From positions 7,266,413 to 7,330,412 of the forward strand of contig NC_057923.1 in the NCBI RefSeq assembly GCF_018873765.1: DNA of 64,000 nucleotides, given 5' to 3'. The notes beneath the pieces are model-generated. The model saw only the letters and a program-made list of their open reading frames with translations, ran no database searches and was not told the origin of the DNA. The position numbers were made by a program, and so were the translations under genes. This stretch comes from Telopea speciosissima. Taxonomy: Eukaryota > Streptophyta > Magnoliopsida > Proteales > Proteaceae. Shown here in pieces: positions 46,327 to 59,150 of this stretch. Numbering within the stretch: position 1 is the first letter of the stretch; every line of letters starts with the position of its first letter.

Positions 46327-48526
46327 TTCTTTCCTTTAAATAAAATTAAAAAAAGGAGAAACATGTAACATACAAAGAAGCATCAACACACAGACAGAAT
46401 TTTCACCTTTCATGGAAGGCGTGATGGTCATTTTGCACAGCTTGTGTTTAGGTGCAGAGTCCACAGTTCCGGACAGCTCTTTTTTCCCCCAATAGGTACA
46501 TAGAATGAACAACACAGTTTGCATGTTGACGTGGTGTGTCATGTGTGAAGTGTTTTTTTCGTAGTCAGTGGTGTGTTTATGTATGGAGTGTTGACAGGGC
46601 AAGAAAGAACGTGCGTGTAAAACCAGCAATTCGGGGTCAAGCCATTCATATCAGGTTGTCACTATTGAAAAGGTCAGCCAATTTTATTTAGCCCCATAGA
46701 CTTCATTGAAATAGACAAGTTCAAGCTTTAATTTGAAAAACTCTTAGAAACCCTCGTTGATGGGTGGAGACAGATTTGAACCCTTCATGGGGTGTGGGAC
46801 CCACATCTCATGGAGGGGTCAAATCTGTCCCCACCCGTCCCCATGTGGGTAGCTGATCCGGAATCCGTTGAAACAATCATGGGCTTGGTTTTTCTCTGGG
46901 TAAAGGGAGCCTCTACGTTAACAGTTGACAGTATAAAAAAGACCATTCCAACACTCTCCTATTTGTGTCATATTTTATTTTTTATGCAAATACCCCCACA
47001 GGGTCCTGGATACTCCGCAGCCCGACAGGGCCAAACGCCCTGCTGCACTGCAGAGAAGCCCAATCCCCCCTCCCACAAAAAGGGGGACTTTATGAAGTCA
47101 CCACAGGAAAAAACAGTTGCCACATTTAATCATATAAAAGAAATGAATTGAGTTTAGTGGTCTATCTTAAGCATATGGTCCACACTATATTTTTCGTTGT
47201 CTTTTTTAGGGTTTCATGCTCTCAAATATTGCTTAATTGTTCAAACAAATTTAAAACATTATTTGATTATGTGATTTTGTTTGACTTAGACCAAGAGTCA
47301 TCATGACGAGTAGAGTAAAATAAATGATAATATTGATTTGATATCTCTAAGCCTCCAATAAAAAATATTATCATTTTATAGAAATAGTCGCCAATGCGGA
47401 ATGAAACAACCTCCTAATCAGCAATTGTGGGTTTATTGACCTTAAATTTTTTTCTTATTTTCATTTTTTTTTTTTTTACTTCCATGCATGAGAAGGGAAA
47501 ATTTTATTTTTACAAATCAGATATCTTCCATGTCACATATAGCGCGTCTATTAGTATTCAAAATTTTATGGATATACTATGCACATAATCATTTATTAGT
47601 TTGGTAGTTGTATCCCAATTTGATTTTCTTACATGGAGGACAAAGATATGAAAAAATAATTTCGACTTTGATCATTTTGGGATAACTTCAATCCAAGCTT
47701 AAAAATAAATAATAAATATCCCAACAAATAGATCATAAAATAGAGTTGAAACTCAAAATTATCGCATGGCTAATCCAAAAGGAAACCTTCCCATCCAATA
47801 TATATACATCAATCAAGCAGTATATTGCATATGCTAAAACCTATCTTCTGTTATCTATCAGATGGAACAAAAAATTATTAGACAAAAAAAGGACTAATTT
47901 TAACCCACATGGAAAATAATGTAAATTCTTTATTTATGAGAATTCATTGTGGTTCAATGTGAAATTCAATTATCCAAATTTTTTAGGAATATATGTGTGT
48001 GGAGAATGATGTATGGAGATACGTAAATGATTTTTATTTTTTGTATTTTGTATTGTTGTCATCTTGGTAACCTATTTTAATGCAGTCTTTGTTCTATTTT
48101 CTTAAAAAAATTAGCAAAAATTTAGGTTCTATTTGTTTTAATACAAAATAAACAAAAGAATTCTTAACGAATCACGAGATAATTTGACAATTTATTTTGA
48201 AATAAGGGAGGTACGTAGTTGAAATACAACTTATATAATAAATCAATTTCCTTTCAACATGGCATACATAATTATACCAAACATTTTTTATTTTTATGAC
48301 ATTATTAGATTCAGAGTGGCATGTTTTTAAATTTATATTTTTTATAAAATTGGTTACAGTTTTTTAAGTATATTATAAAACTAGATTTTTAATAAATTAA
48401 TATTTTACATTTAAATAAAAAACTAAGAGGTGGCATATACGCATTTACAAAAGAAAAGATAGGTGTACAAATCATAAGAATCAACTAGTTGATAAAAATA
48501 TAAGATATTTCTAATATGGAGAAAAA
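46327..48526. other. Intergenic, AT-rich
   Basis: About 2.2 kb, strongly AT-rich from 47160 on. ORFs at 46336-46629 and 46792-47151 have no recognisable domain and lie in repeat-like sequence. Nothing else seen. Confidence 0.5.
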
Positions 48527-48687
48527 TTCTCTACAAGGGAGTGTACCGTCACAACTAAAAACAAAGGAGGGGGGAAATGATTGAGCCGCCCCCATGAAAG
48601 GCGGAAATCCCACCCCCATGATGTCAACGCACATTCTTTCATTAGCCCCCCCACACGTATGCAGGGCCACGCTTCTCCACAGAGAAC
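48527..48687. mobile_element. MITE family 2, copy 3
   Basis: The left end is TTCTCTACAAGGGAGTGTACC and the inverted right end TTCTCTGTGGAGAAGCGTGG. The interior CCCCATGAAAGGCGGAAATC and CATTAGCCCC match copies 1 and 2. Confidence 0.65.
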
Positions 48688-49201
48688 ATCGACCCTTTCA
48701 ATATTAACAACAAAACATGCAAAAATGCTAGTTGATGGTATTGTTGCTAGACCTAGTACACTTATGTTCACTTTTTTTTTTTTTAATAATACATGAAAGA
48801 TAAAGTGATATTCTAAAATTAATATTTTATCCTAACTGGCTATATACTTTTCTCCATTTTACACAAACTCATACTTAATTCATAATCCATAGTGGATGCA
48901 TTGGAAGCAATGAATACAATCTTGGATTGGACTACAACTTTTGTGGATATATAGGTAGTGACTTATTCAAATATGTTTCAATCCAAAATAGACAAAATTA
49001 AGTTTTAAAAAATCCACAACAAGGCAATAATTATCATTTCTATAAAGGTACTTTGATCCAATTTTATGGAAGAGGGATCTCTTATCATGCAGTATTGAGG
49101 ACCACAACAATAAAATATAATGGAATGTTTTCGTACATATGAGGATAGTGAAGTTAACTCATTTAAAAAGAAAAGAAAAGAAAAGAAAAAGAGAGAGCCC
49201 A

Positions 49202-49396
49202 TTATTTTTGGGATCTTTATCACCTCCAATTGGTTGCTCGGTTTAGTTCCCCAGTTCCTCTAACAAAGGGGGGCTGAAATGACCTCTCTACATATGCCCA
49301 AACACTCTGCTCGGATGAGGTCCACCATCCCCCTATTAGAGGAACTGGGATCTAGGCCGATCAGCAAACTGGAGGTGATAATTTTCCTTACTTTTG
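49202..49396. mobile_element. MITE, 9-bp TSD family, third copy
   Basis: The body, 49211-49387, starts GGATCTTTATCACCTCCA; the inverted right end reads GGAAAATTATCACCTCCAG. The core (GAAATGACC.CTCTAC, CTATTAGAGGAAC) is shared with 14507-14687. Flanks are TTATTTTTG (49202-49210) and TTACTTTTG (49388-49396), again a 9-bp TSD with one mismatch. This independent insertion validates the family and its TSD length. Confidence 0.85.
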
Positions 49397-51150
49397 GGGT
49401 TGAGTGAGATCAATTTGCTAGTCCAGCGAGCACTAAAAAAATATTTAATTAATTAACATTCTGGTAGTCACAACTTTCGATAATCCTTAATAAGGTTCGT
49501 CTGATTTGAGAGGAATGGAATGGGAAAACCGAAAAGTTAACAAATGGTCCCACATGTTGGTGAAATGAAAGACAAGGATGAGTTACGGTAGGAAAATTAG
49601 ACTATCATTCCCATAAACTGTGCATATGTTAGGTTGGTTTCACGGGGAGAGGGAGAGGGAAAGGGAGAGGGCAATGGAGTATTGTGGACATGGTTTTAGA
49701 TGTTAGTTGGAGGATCGAGTTTCCCTCTACCCAAAGGGTTAGGAGAGGGTTGGAATGAGTATCAGGAGGGTATTTTGAAAAATAATAACATTCTAGAAAG
49801 GGTTTGTGAACCCCTAGGATGGTGGGTGGACGGACCATCGTTTTCAATAGGTGGAGGAAAATTTTGTCTTTCAATATTAGTATGAACAGAGACTAGATCG
49901 GATGGTTTTGCCTCAAGGATATCAATACCATACTCTTTTTTTACATCTTTATCCTTTGATTGTGTTATATCGGTAATTCGTATGGAAACGATAGTGGTAT
50001 CATTGTTGACCAATACAAATATGGATTGATTGATACAACCAATTTTAATACTCGTATCAGTACTAATACGATACATTTTTTTTTTGATAAAATACTAATA
50101 CGATACATATTGGCTTGATAACAATACCTAATACCATGATTATGATGCACATGATGTATGTAGACTTTTCTATTTAGTGACTAGTACTAAAGTATTTGAT
50201 GAGACTTTGGAAATAAAAATAAAAAGAGAAGACACATAACTACAAGAAAAAGTGATTATCCTGTTCCCTAATTTTTTGTTTATCCCTACCTAATTAAAGA
50301 TCTCAATATTTTATGGAGAATAGAGAAATAAATAGGCAAAAAGGTCACAATACGTACTTAAGAATTAGTTTACGGAACTTTCTTCTCTCATTACCGTCGA
50401 TTTCATCAAATAAAATCTGAACCCTAAAAATGTATAAGCCTGGTAGTGTTAGACTGGTTGTCTTCGTGACAGCCAGTTTCTATGATTATCAACAACCTTA
50501 TCGTTTAATGGAGATATCCCTCCCTCAATCCCCTTCCCTGCTCTCTCTTTGATCGGCGATGGCAATATGGCATTGCAGAGATATCTCATTTCAAACCCTC
50601 TCTCTTCTCTCGTCTGCCCTAATTGGTTCAAATATAGTTTTTTTTTTTTTTTGGGGGGGGGGGGGTTAGGCGGGGTGGGGTGGTGAACTAAACTCGAACC
50701 CTAATGAGGAGCGAGTTTTTTGAGCACTAGCAAAAACCCCAAATCACTTTTGACACATTAAAGAGAAGAAGAAAAAATAACGAAGAATCATGGGGAGAAC
50801 GGAATATTCGCTTCTTGCTCCTCTCTTGGACTTCAATCCTCGTTATGCGAACAACTCTGAGGTTTCTCTGTCTCTAACTCGTTTCTGCTCTGAACTGGTT
50901 ACTCGTTATTCTAAAATAATTACAGTAAGAAGTGAAAATCTGTGCCGACATGTATTTCATCAAAACAAAGAAACCCTGCAATCTTAACCGATCCCAAAAA
51001 ATAAAAATCCTGCTCTAATTCCCCTAAAAAAATTGTTAATTCATCTTAGTCAATTGTTTGGATTTCCGATCCAATTTTGTGAACATTTGCATTTTTTTTG
51101 TTTTATCTCATTTTCTTTTAGATGGTACGGATTGCTATATTCTTTGATGG
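49397..51150. other. Intergenic
   Basis: No supported gene. A short frame at 50790-50987 starts in a plausible context (MGRTEYSLLAPLL) and ends near a possible splice region, but I do not recognise it and it may be a captured or dead exon. A T-run followed by a G-run lies at about 50638-50667. Confidence 0.4.
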
Positions 51151-51275
51151 AATTTGTAGACTTGTTAATACGGCTACTGGCATTGGCAAGACTGTTACCT
51201 ATCTGGCTCTTATCATCCATCATCACCTTCAAATGTATGATCCTCGAATACCAGATGCCATCTGTGGGTTCTCCA
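51151..51275 (+). pseudogene. DEAD-box RNA helicase fragment (motif I region)
   Basis: About 38 codons reading LVNTATGIGKTVTYLALIIH followed by HLQMYDPRI resemble the ATP-binding motif I (A.TG.GKT) region of plant DEAD-box helicases of the RH17 type, where LVNAATGTGKT and an IHHLQ block are expected. A Gly/Thr of motif I is replaced by Ile, the sequence on both sides is unrelated, and no other helicase motifs are present. It is a stray exon remnant. Confidence 0.65.
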
Positions 51276-51875
51276 AAATCAAGTGATCCAATCACTCTAC
51301 AACAATTGACTGAAATAGTCAAAGTTTTATCTGAAGATGTGAAGACCATCAAGCAATAGGTTACTATACTGTCACAACAAGGGCTTGCTACACTTCCACA
51401 ATAAATACCACAAATTGAAGTTGCTGTTTCCTACACCAACAACCTACACCCACATAGGTTACCACAGAGCAAGCTATGGCTTTAACTCCATTGGGTTGGG
51501 ATGGGGTTTTCAAATAATGACCGGTGACAGCCCATTTCAGGTGAAGTAGTTCAAAGACTCAGATTCTGCTTCGTAAAATCGATGGTTACCAGATAAGGAC
51601 GTTCTGCAAACTAATTCTAACGTACGTACCACCACCAGTCACCCAAATAAATAATTATTTTTCTTTCTTTAAATCCCACTCCACCAATATGTCCCACTCC
51701 ACCAATATGCGATCGACCAAAGCTAACGAGGAGTCCGGGGTAAACGACAGGAAAGGCAAAGTAGACTAACTCACTTTGTGTGGGGAAACGTTCAGACGTC
51801 ACAGAGATGAATGAAGAGAAAGAGAGAGAGACGTAGGTGGCGTAGTTGTGTATCCCAAGAAGGAAGAGACTTTTT

Positions 51876-52044
51876 TACTTTCAAGGCGGGTTGTATTTTC
51901 ATGCGCCCAACTTTACCCCACATACAAGGTTGCGAAAAGTATAATTTTGCCTCTGCCCGAACGCGGATAAGGCGATACTTTTCACCCGCCTTGTATGCTG
52001 AGCAAAGTTGGACACACGAAAATACTACCCTGCCTTGAAAGTAG
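51876..52044. mobile_element. Foldback (hairpin) MITE
   Basis: The two halves, 51876-51955 and 51965-52044, are imperfect inverted copies. Each arm reads ACTTTCAAGGC.GGGT.GTATTTTC at the outside and ACAAGG...GAAAAGTAT toward the centre, leaving only a short loop. The whole 169 bp could fold into one hairpin. No TSD is obvious. Non-coding. Confidence 0.8.
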
Positions 52045-52796
52045 AGGAATCGGATCCCCCAAGAAAACGGTGCCTACTGCCTAGCCGTCTATTTTCAGGA
52101 CCCAACACAAAAGCATTAACTCTCTCGCTGTTAAAATGTCAAAAAAAAAATAAAAGAACTAATAAAGTTTCAAATTTCTTCAAACATGTTAGTATGTTAG
52201 CACGTGCCAATTTTTATTTTAAGCAAAAGGTTATCTGAATCCATCATAGAGGGTGGTCCAACAAATAGAGAATTTTTTTTGGAAAAGGTTAGGAAATGCT
52301 AGCGGTATACTCGATACTAACACCCTATGTGTATCTCTCTGTTCTTCCTTATAAAGGGTAGGGGAATCATTTTAAAGGATAGAAGAGAGAGATAGACACA
52401 TAAGTTGTTAGCATATAATATATCACTAGCATACCAATCCCTCTCCCATGTTTTTTTCTCGTTTGAAATGATCTATTTGTCTCATATATATATATGAAGC
52501 CGTTTCATGTAGCAATCTCTCTCGTTTGCCAATTGACTTGGTATGGGAGATATTGGTACATTCAATCAACATTTATCTTCGATAAAAGAAAAGGTAAAAT
52601 GTTTAATGTTCCACAGTACAACTAAAGAATCTATGGTTTGAAGCAATAAGCCTTGTAAATGAAATAAAACTCACGCCCTCTTATTATAAGAAGTATTCGA
52701 AATGTCTTCAAATTTATGATTTTATCTTGAAATATTTCAATCCTTCATCGGGGCCATACCTCAAAAAATAAAAATCATTTTATATAAAGGTTGACA

Positions 52797-53007
52797 TTCT
52801 TTATGGGGAAACGTGACCCCTACATGCACGGGGCCAATGAAAATTATTTGCATTAATATCATGAGGGTTAGGGCGATCATTTCATCCCCTTTGAGTCATT
52901 TTGCATGTCGTGTCTGCTATTCAACTTTTTTTGGACATTGAGAAATTTGAAGGCTTCATAGTTCATAGTCATCTGGGCGTGGGTGATACATTTCCCTCAC
53001 AAAGAAC
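52797..53007. mobile_element. MITE family 2, copy 4
   Basis: The left end is TTCTTTATGGGGAAACGTGACC; the inverted right end is TTCTTTGTGAGGGAAATGTATC. It shares ATCATGAGGGTTAGGGCGAT-type interior sequence with copy 1 and is longer than the other copies through an internal AT-rich insert. Confidence 0.6.
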
Positions 53008-53532
53008 TTTTCTCCTCAGATTTGGTCAATCCATAGGGGAAAAGATATGCGTGTGAGTCTTCCCTGATAGAACCCACGGGAAGACTTTCATCAAAAAAAC
53101 AAAAATGTATTCCCTGATAAGCACTTTGTTATCCTTATAATACTATTTGAAGGGTAATTTAGATATTTTACAATATTGAAGGGTAATGTACACCGTTCTA
53201 GTATATATTCTACACGAGAGTGATAGATGGAGAGAGAGAGTCCCACACGCTTGTCGTTCAGACGGGAAGAAGAAGAAGGCTCTGTTACTTCCGAGCGTTT
53301 TCGCCTCTGCTTCCATAGCTGCTTCTGTACAGAGAATTTCCTTTTTTTTTTATTTTTTTATTTCTCCACTTCGCTCATCTACTTACCAGAAGTGAATGAG
53401 AGAAGGAGAATCTGATTCCAGATAATCTTTGTTGGGTTTCCCTTTCCGGAGTCTGGAATTCAAAGAAACTATAGTGGCCATCGTTTTATTGGGAGGAGCT
53501 ACTGTTCGTTCGTTGTGAGGCTTTAGGAATCC
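53008..53532 (+). promoter_or_regulatory. Upstream and 5' leader of the PBL3-like kinase gene
   Basis: Contains GA-rich sequence near 53225-53240 and a long T-run at 53342-53360. The short frames at 53186-53395 and 53227-53415 look like leader shadows. The kinase ATG at 53533 is the first one giving an N-myristoylation sequence. Confidence 0.45.
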
Positions 53533-56500
53533 ATGGGTAACTGCTTTGGTTCTTCCGCCAAAGTAGACAGCGCTCACACTACTCAGAATGCTTTTGGTAG
53601 TGATTCTTTCTTTATTATTTTTCTTTCTTCCTTCTTCATGATTCTAGCTCGCTTCTTTCGGCTGCTTTAGTTCCGTGTTGAAGTGATGAAGTTTCATTAC
53701 TTATTGTTCTCTTTCAATTATGGGTCCTGTTAAGGTATTGGTTTATGATGTTTTATTAACAATTTGATGAAAAGTTGTTGAAATGAATCTTTTTCTATAC
53801 GGATTCTGATGGGTTCTGGTCATTTTTGAGCTTGAATTTCGGTTTTAGCGTCTTACCTTCTCGTAAGGCAAATTTTTTATTTGCCTGTACTGGAATTTTC
53901 TATTATTGGTCTTGGTTGCGGTCCTGTTCCTGGTTGGTAGCCTTTAGATGCAGAAGATATATGAGGTGCTTTCTATGCTTTTAAAATGAAAGTACTGTGA
54001 ATTGTTTTGGCTGGTTTAAGTTGTGGTTTGTCTCTTTGAATTTAAAATTTGTTCGAGATGTAAGTATGGAAGTAATTGTCCAGAGCTATAACTCAGTCTT
54101 TGTGTATTGTAATTCTTGTTGGCAGTCTATGGTTTTAAGTTTAGAGGACCATAAATGGTCGCCATGGCCAATTTTTAGAAGGAAATGTATATTACTTCTA
54201 TTTAAAAAAAAAAATTTCATTCTTAAATTAAGTTTTGAACTGTCTCATGATGTTCATCAATTCAAAGGGTTTCATGTTTAAACTTCTGGAAAGAAGTGAA
54301 ACCATCAACTATAGTTAGTGTCTTTCCCCCCCCCCCCCTCCCCCCTTTAACTTGTCTATGAAGAATGAGGTCTGAGAAATTTAGATCTAACTATCATTCT
54401 TCACCAATTTTTTTTTTTGGGGTTTAATTTTTATAAAATTTTAACCAATTAAAGCATTCTCTTATTTGACAGCCCTGGAGTCTACATGTTGTTCATGAGA
54501 CTAGGAAAGTAAATGTCGGATCTCTGGATTTTAATGATAGGAGGTCTTTCATATGTTTTTGTTAGAAATGAACACTGTAAACTTTCTCTTGTCAATATCA
54601 TGAAGGCATGAAATTGAAGAACCATGGTTAGATAGGATGGTATATTATGGAGAATTCTAATAATTGGGAAATATCCTCCCTTATTACTGAAACTACCCTT
54701 GGACCCATTTAAAATTAACTCTTTGTATAGTGTTCTTATTCTTGGAAATCATCTACCTCTTTCTGTTAGGTTGCAGTACTAATGTTGTTGTTGTTTTTTT
54801 TTTCTTTGACCTTCAGGCAACTCAAAAGCTACAACTAGAACTACTTTATCTTTAGCAGTTTCTAGCTCAGCAGTTTCTAGCCTGACAGTCTCATCTTGTG
54901 GTGAAAAGATTACCACTGAAAGTCTTCCTACCCCGAAGTCTGAAGGTGAAATATTGTCATCGCCAAATTTGAAAGCATTTTCTTTTAGTGAGCTGAAAAA
55001 TGGCACTAGAAACTTCCGTCCTGATAGTCTTCTTGGAGAGGGAGGATTTGGCTGTGTTTTTAAGGGATGGATTGATGAACAAACCCTTGCAGCTGCGAAG
55101 CCTGGATCTGGAATGGTTATTGCGGTCAAGAAACTTAAGCCAGAAGGTTTCCAAGGCCACAAGGAATGGTTGGTAGGTTCCACCCTTTAATTTTACTGTC
55201 TTGCTTTCTCTTTTGTTTCCTCTTCCCTTTACTGATGGACAAATTGATTGCTTGCAGACAGAAGTGAATTATCTTGGCCAACTTCATCATCCAAATTTGG
55301 TTAAACTTTTTGGTTATTGCTTGGAGGGAGAGAATCGGCTTTTAGTTTATGAGTTCATGCCAAAAGGCAGCTTGGAGAATCATCTTTTTAGACGTAAGTA
55401 AATCCATTCAGCAAATTCTTCGGTAGAAGTCAAAAAGCTTTCCTTGGACAGTGAGATTCCAAACAGCTGGGAATTTCCCTGCTTTAGGTTAGATAATGTA
55501 GTGATCCCTGGGCATCATGGAATTGTGTCCTCCATTTGGTGCTTCAAATCCCAAAGTCCAATAATTGAGATCTCTAATGGAAGTTGTGGAGTTCGATTTC
55601 TATTTAAATTCACAAATTGATTGCTTAATGGAAGTCTAATCTTTGGGTTGGATTACTTATTATTGCCAAATTAAATAAAAAAAAGTACTAATTTGCTTCT
55701 GTTTATACTCTTGTAATCCAAACTGAGTTGAAATTTATCAGCATTCAGAAATTTCCTTTATTTAAGGCTACATCTTGTGTTACTTCATAAGCATTCATAT
55801 CCATCCTGTTCAACTTCTCTTTTCTTGTCCTAAGTACTAATCTTAAGTTCTCTTCAACAAGCTTGTTTCTGATTATATGCTTTCTAGTTCTGCCCTTTGT
55901 CCATCTCAGTTGTACTTAGTTTGAATACTTGTATCTTTATTTTTCAACTTTCAACTTTCAACTTTCAACTTCCGACTGTTTTATCTGTCTTATGGAGTTC
56001 ACCTTTTGGGTTTGATAGGAAATGTCAATCATTTCGCGATTCATATTTAAAAGGTTTGGCCACAGACCTCAGATTGCTGGGTTCCAACATGATGCATCTG
56101 TGCTTGAGACTAATAAGCACTGATACGTGCACCTTTTCTCCCCGCCCCCAGGGAAAATCTTGGGTGAACATTCTGCCAACTCTTGTTGGAGGATGCTCAA
56201 ACTTTTGAAGTCCACTCATAAAATAGGTTTTGTGGGTCAAAGATCTTGAAGTTTCTCTGGATATTGCACTGCAACAAGTTGCTCTTATAATCATTAACTT
56301 CCAAATGATGCCTTGTTTTTCAGGAGGGGCCCAGCCGCTATCTTGGGAAATAAGGATGAAAGTCGCCATAGGTGCTGCTAGAGGTCTCTCTTTCTTGCAT
56401 GATGCCGAATCACAAGTTATATACAGGGACTTCAAGGCTTCTAATATTCTTCTGGATGCGGTATGCTGACTAAAAGAGGAGCACACACCTTGGCGCCTTA

Positions 56501-57260
56501 GATTCTACATGGATGTTATCTTCTGACATGTTGCTAATATTTTCGTGCTTTTCCTTATGCAGGAATTTAATGCAAAACTTTCTGACTTTGGCTTGGCCAA
56601 GGCAGGCCCCACTGGTGATAAGACTCATGTCTCTACTCAAGTCATGGGCACTCATGGCTATGCAGCACCTGAATATGTTGCCACAGGTTCATTTACTTAC
56701 TTACACATGCTTAAGAGTTGTTAATATCAAACTTCTTAGTTCCTTCACTTTTTGTACTCATTCATGACTCCTACCTATACTAATGTCTAAAATGATGAAC
56801 AACAGGTCGGCTCTCTGCAAAGAGTGATGTATATAGCTTTGGGGTTGTACTGTTGGAATTGTTGACTGGGCGCCGTGCTGTTGATGAAACAAAAATTGGG
56901 ATAGAGCAAAACCTGGTGGGCTGGGCAAAGCCATATTTGGGTGACAAACGCAAGTTATTCCGGATTATGGACACCAAGTTGGAGGGCCAGTATCCCCAGA
57001 AAGGAGCCATCATGGCTGCCAACCTTGCCTTACAGTGCCTCAGCAGTGATGCAAAAGTCCGTCCACGTATGGCTGAGGTTTTATTAATTCTGGAACAAAT
57101 CCAAGCCCCAAAAAATGCTTCCAGATACTCCCACCCGGAACAGAAAAAGGCCTCTAATCCGGCCCACAGATCCCCACTGAGACACCGTCCTTCACCTCTC
57201 AATCTTGCACCTCGTGGTTCTCCGTTGCCATCACGCCGGCAATCCCCACGAGTTCGATAA
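53533..57260 (+). CDS. PBL3: Receptor-like cytoplasmic kinase VII, PBL3-like
   Basis: Six exons: 53533-53596, 54817-55172, 55258-55393, 56324-56460, 56563-56686, 56806-57260. Total 1272 nt, 423 aa, GT-AG throughout. The N-terminus MGNCFGSS gives a myristoylation Gly2 and palmitoylation Cys4, implying plasma-membrane attachment. Kinase features: glycine loop GEGGFGCV (95-102), catalytic-lysine motif IAVK (K126), YRDFK with D221, DFG at 239-241, APE at 266-268. The [16 protein letters not shown] and [17 protein letters not shown] blocks are diagnostic of RLCK subfamily VII, and the [13 protein letters not shown]-type tail matches PBL3. These kinases relay signals from surface receptors, notably in pattern-triggered immunity. 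The specific partner is not predictable. The gene is complete, with no missing catalytic residue. Confidence 0.94.
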
Positions 57261-58989
57261 GCAGAGATTTGCCATTCAATCTGGTTTTTTATGTAAATTA
57301 CTTTTTCCCACTTTTTTTTGGGTTTATTGACAGACTGATGCTTGTTTAGTGTAACATTGCATCATACAAAATGTTTCTCTTTCCTCGATCAATGTAATCA
57401 TTTTTATTTACTTCTATTAAGTAATATAAATGAGATGTTTTCTTTTATATTGTGATCATCCCACTTTCTATATGGAAATGATGTGTTTCTCAAATGTAGT
57501 TCAGTGGCTAGACCACAGTCTATTCAATGAACGTTATTATTTAGATTATTCTCCTTTAGTCTTAAATGTTCTGTAACATATGCAGCACAGTATTTTTTAA
57601 ACGCATGCTAACTGATCCTTCGATTTATATGTGGAGAATATGTTTTAATGAGAGCCACATCATTTTCAGAAAAACTGGCTGTCTGTGTTGATCTGTACCC
57701 TCTTATTATAGACCAGAATAAATGAAATACTTTACAAGAAAGAGAAGTACATCAAAAGGAGTTGAGCTCCAAGGAAAGGAAAAATGATAAGGTGAAAAAT
57801 CAATCTCAAGGCAGCAAAATATATGTGAAGATGCAGTTCAATTTACAAATGTAAAGAAATTGTAGTTTTAGATGTGTTTCAAAATATATTAATAATCTCA
57901 TCACCATTGTTGAATTATTGGGATTTTTTTGGATGAGAAAAATATCATTTACTATTGATTAAGAGGAATATTATGGCAAACTGAATCTTTCCTCAAATAT
58001 AGATAGTAGAACCAGCATGTGTATTTGTAGTTTATTAAGAAAGCAAAATAAAGATTACAAAGAAAAGAAAATTTTATTCTGTGCAAGTTAAATCTCATTT
58101 ATTTAAGCTGGAATTGTGAGGTCATGTTAGGCCCTTTAATGCAAAGAGATGATAGGAGGAGAGGAATTACCTGTTCTAGCTATCATCTTAACATAATGTT
58201 AGACTGTTGTGTCTGATATGTTGTTTCAGTTTTCTATAAGCTATTAACTGGTTGTGTTAATTGTTCTTGAAATAGCTTGATCTATGACTTTTGGTTTTGG
58301 TTATTTGGATTTAGAGCCAAATTCGGCATATACACAAATGATGTGAAATTGCTTTTATTTCTCTATGAATGATGGAACATTTCAAGGTGGAAGGGATGAA
58401 TTCAAAAAGCAAACATAAACAATTTCTCTTTATAGGCTTAAGATAAAGAAAGAAGAAAAAGAAAAAAAGGTACTCCAGCTCTTCATATGGTAGTATTGAC
58501 TTATCTATGACCATGTAAGAGCTGAATGTGAATCCTGAGGGCCATATATGGCAAGAAGTGATATGGCTGAAAAGGGTGGCAACCTTGTGGAACCTGTGAT
58601 ATATCTAGACGTATTCCTGTTATGAGCATGATCAATGGGACAAAGAGAATGGTCAATTTATCAATTCATAAGACTGTTTGAAGGGAAGGCATTTGGAGTA
58701 TTAACAGTTCTTTCATCCAATTTTTGAATCATCCAACAAATGCATCCACAGATGATTTATGTTAGACCTAACATGGCATTGTTGATGCACCTATGAAACA
58801 TGTATGTGTCTATTCAATTGTTTCTCTCAGATCAATATCCTATGGTTATTAGCTTCAATCATGCTGGGCTAGATTTTTTTTGGGTGCTCTGTTGGGATAA
58901 TTAATTCTCTCAGAATATAACTTCAATCTTCAAACATGACCAAAAAATAGAAGGAAGAAACACAAGTGCACAACACAAACACGCTCTTG
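57261..58989. other. 3' UTR of the kinase and intergenic sequence
   Basis: The first roughly 170 bp are the likely 3' UTR (AATATAAATGAG near 57422-57433). The remainder is AT-rich without recognised genes or repeats. Confidence 0.5.
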
Positions 58990-59150
58990 TCGGAGGCAGC
59001 CACACTGCCCATTTGTTGTGGCCTTCACTTCTTCCTTTTTGAGCATCTTCACTGCAATAGCAAGTCCCATGCTTGATCTTTGCTGCAGTTGTGTTGAAAC
59101 AATGTATCTGGCCTTTATAAACATCTCCTAAATCGCCTTTACCAACAGGA
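58990..59150 (-). pseudogene. Decayed RLCK-VII kinase N-lobe fragment
   Basis: On the minus strand three overlapping frames give VGKGDLGDVYKGQI, then SMGLAIAVKMLKKE, then EGHNKW. Joined across two frameshifts, these follow the glycine loop, catalytic-lysine strand and GHKEW order of RLCK-VII kinases, and parallel residues 93-139 of the intact PBL3-like gene 2 kb upstream. No other kinase part is seen. It is a relic, in inverted orientation to the intact gene. Confidence 0.7.

Noticed and set aside
55930-55975. CAACTTT short tandem repeat in kinase intron 3
   Set aside because: Four to five copies of a heptamer, ordinary slippage.
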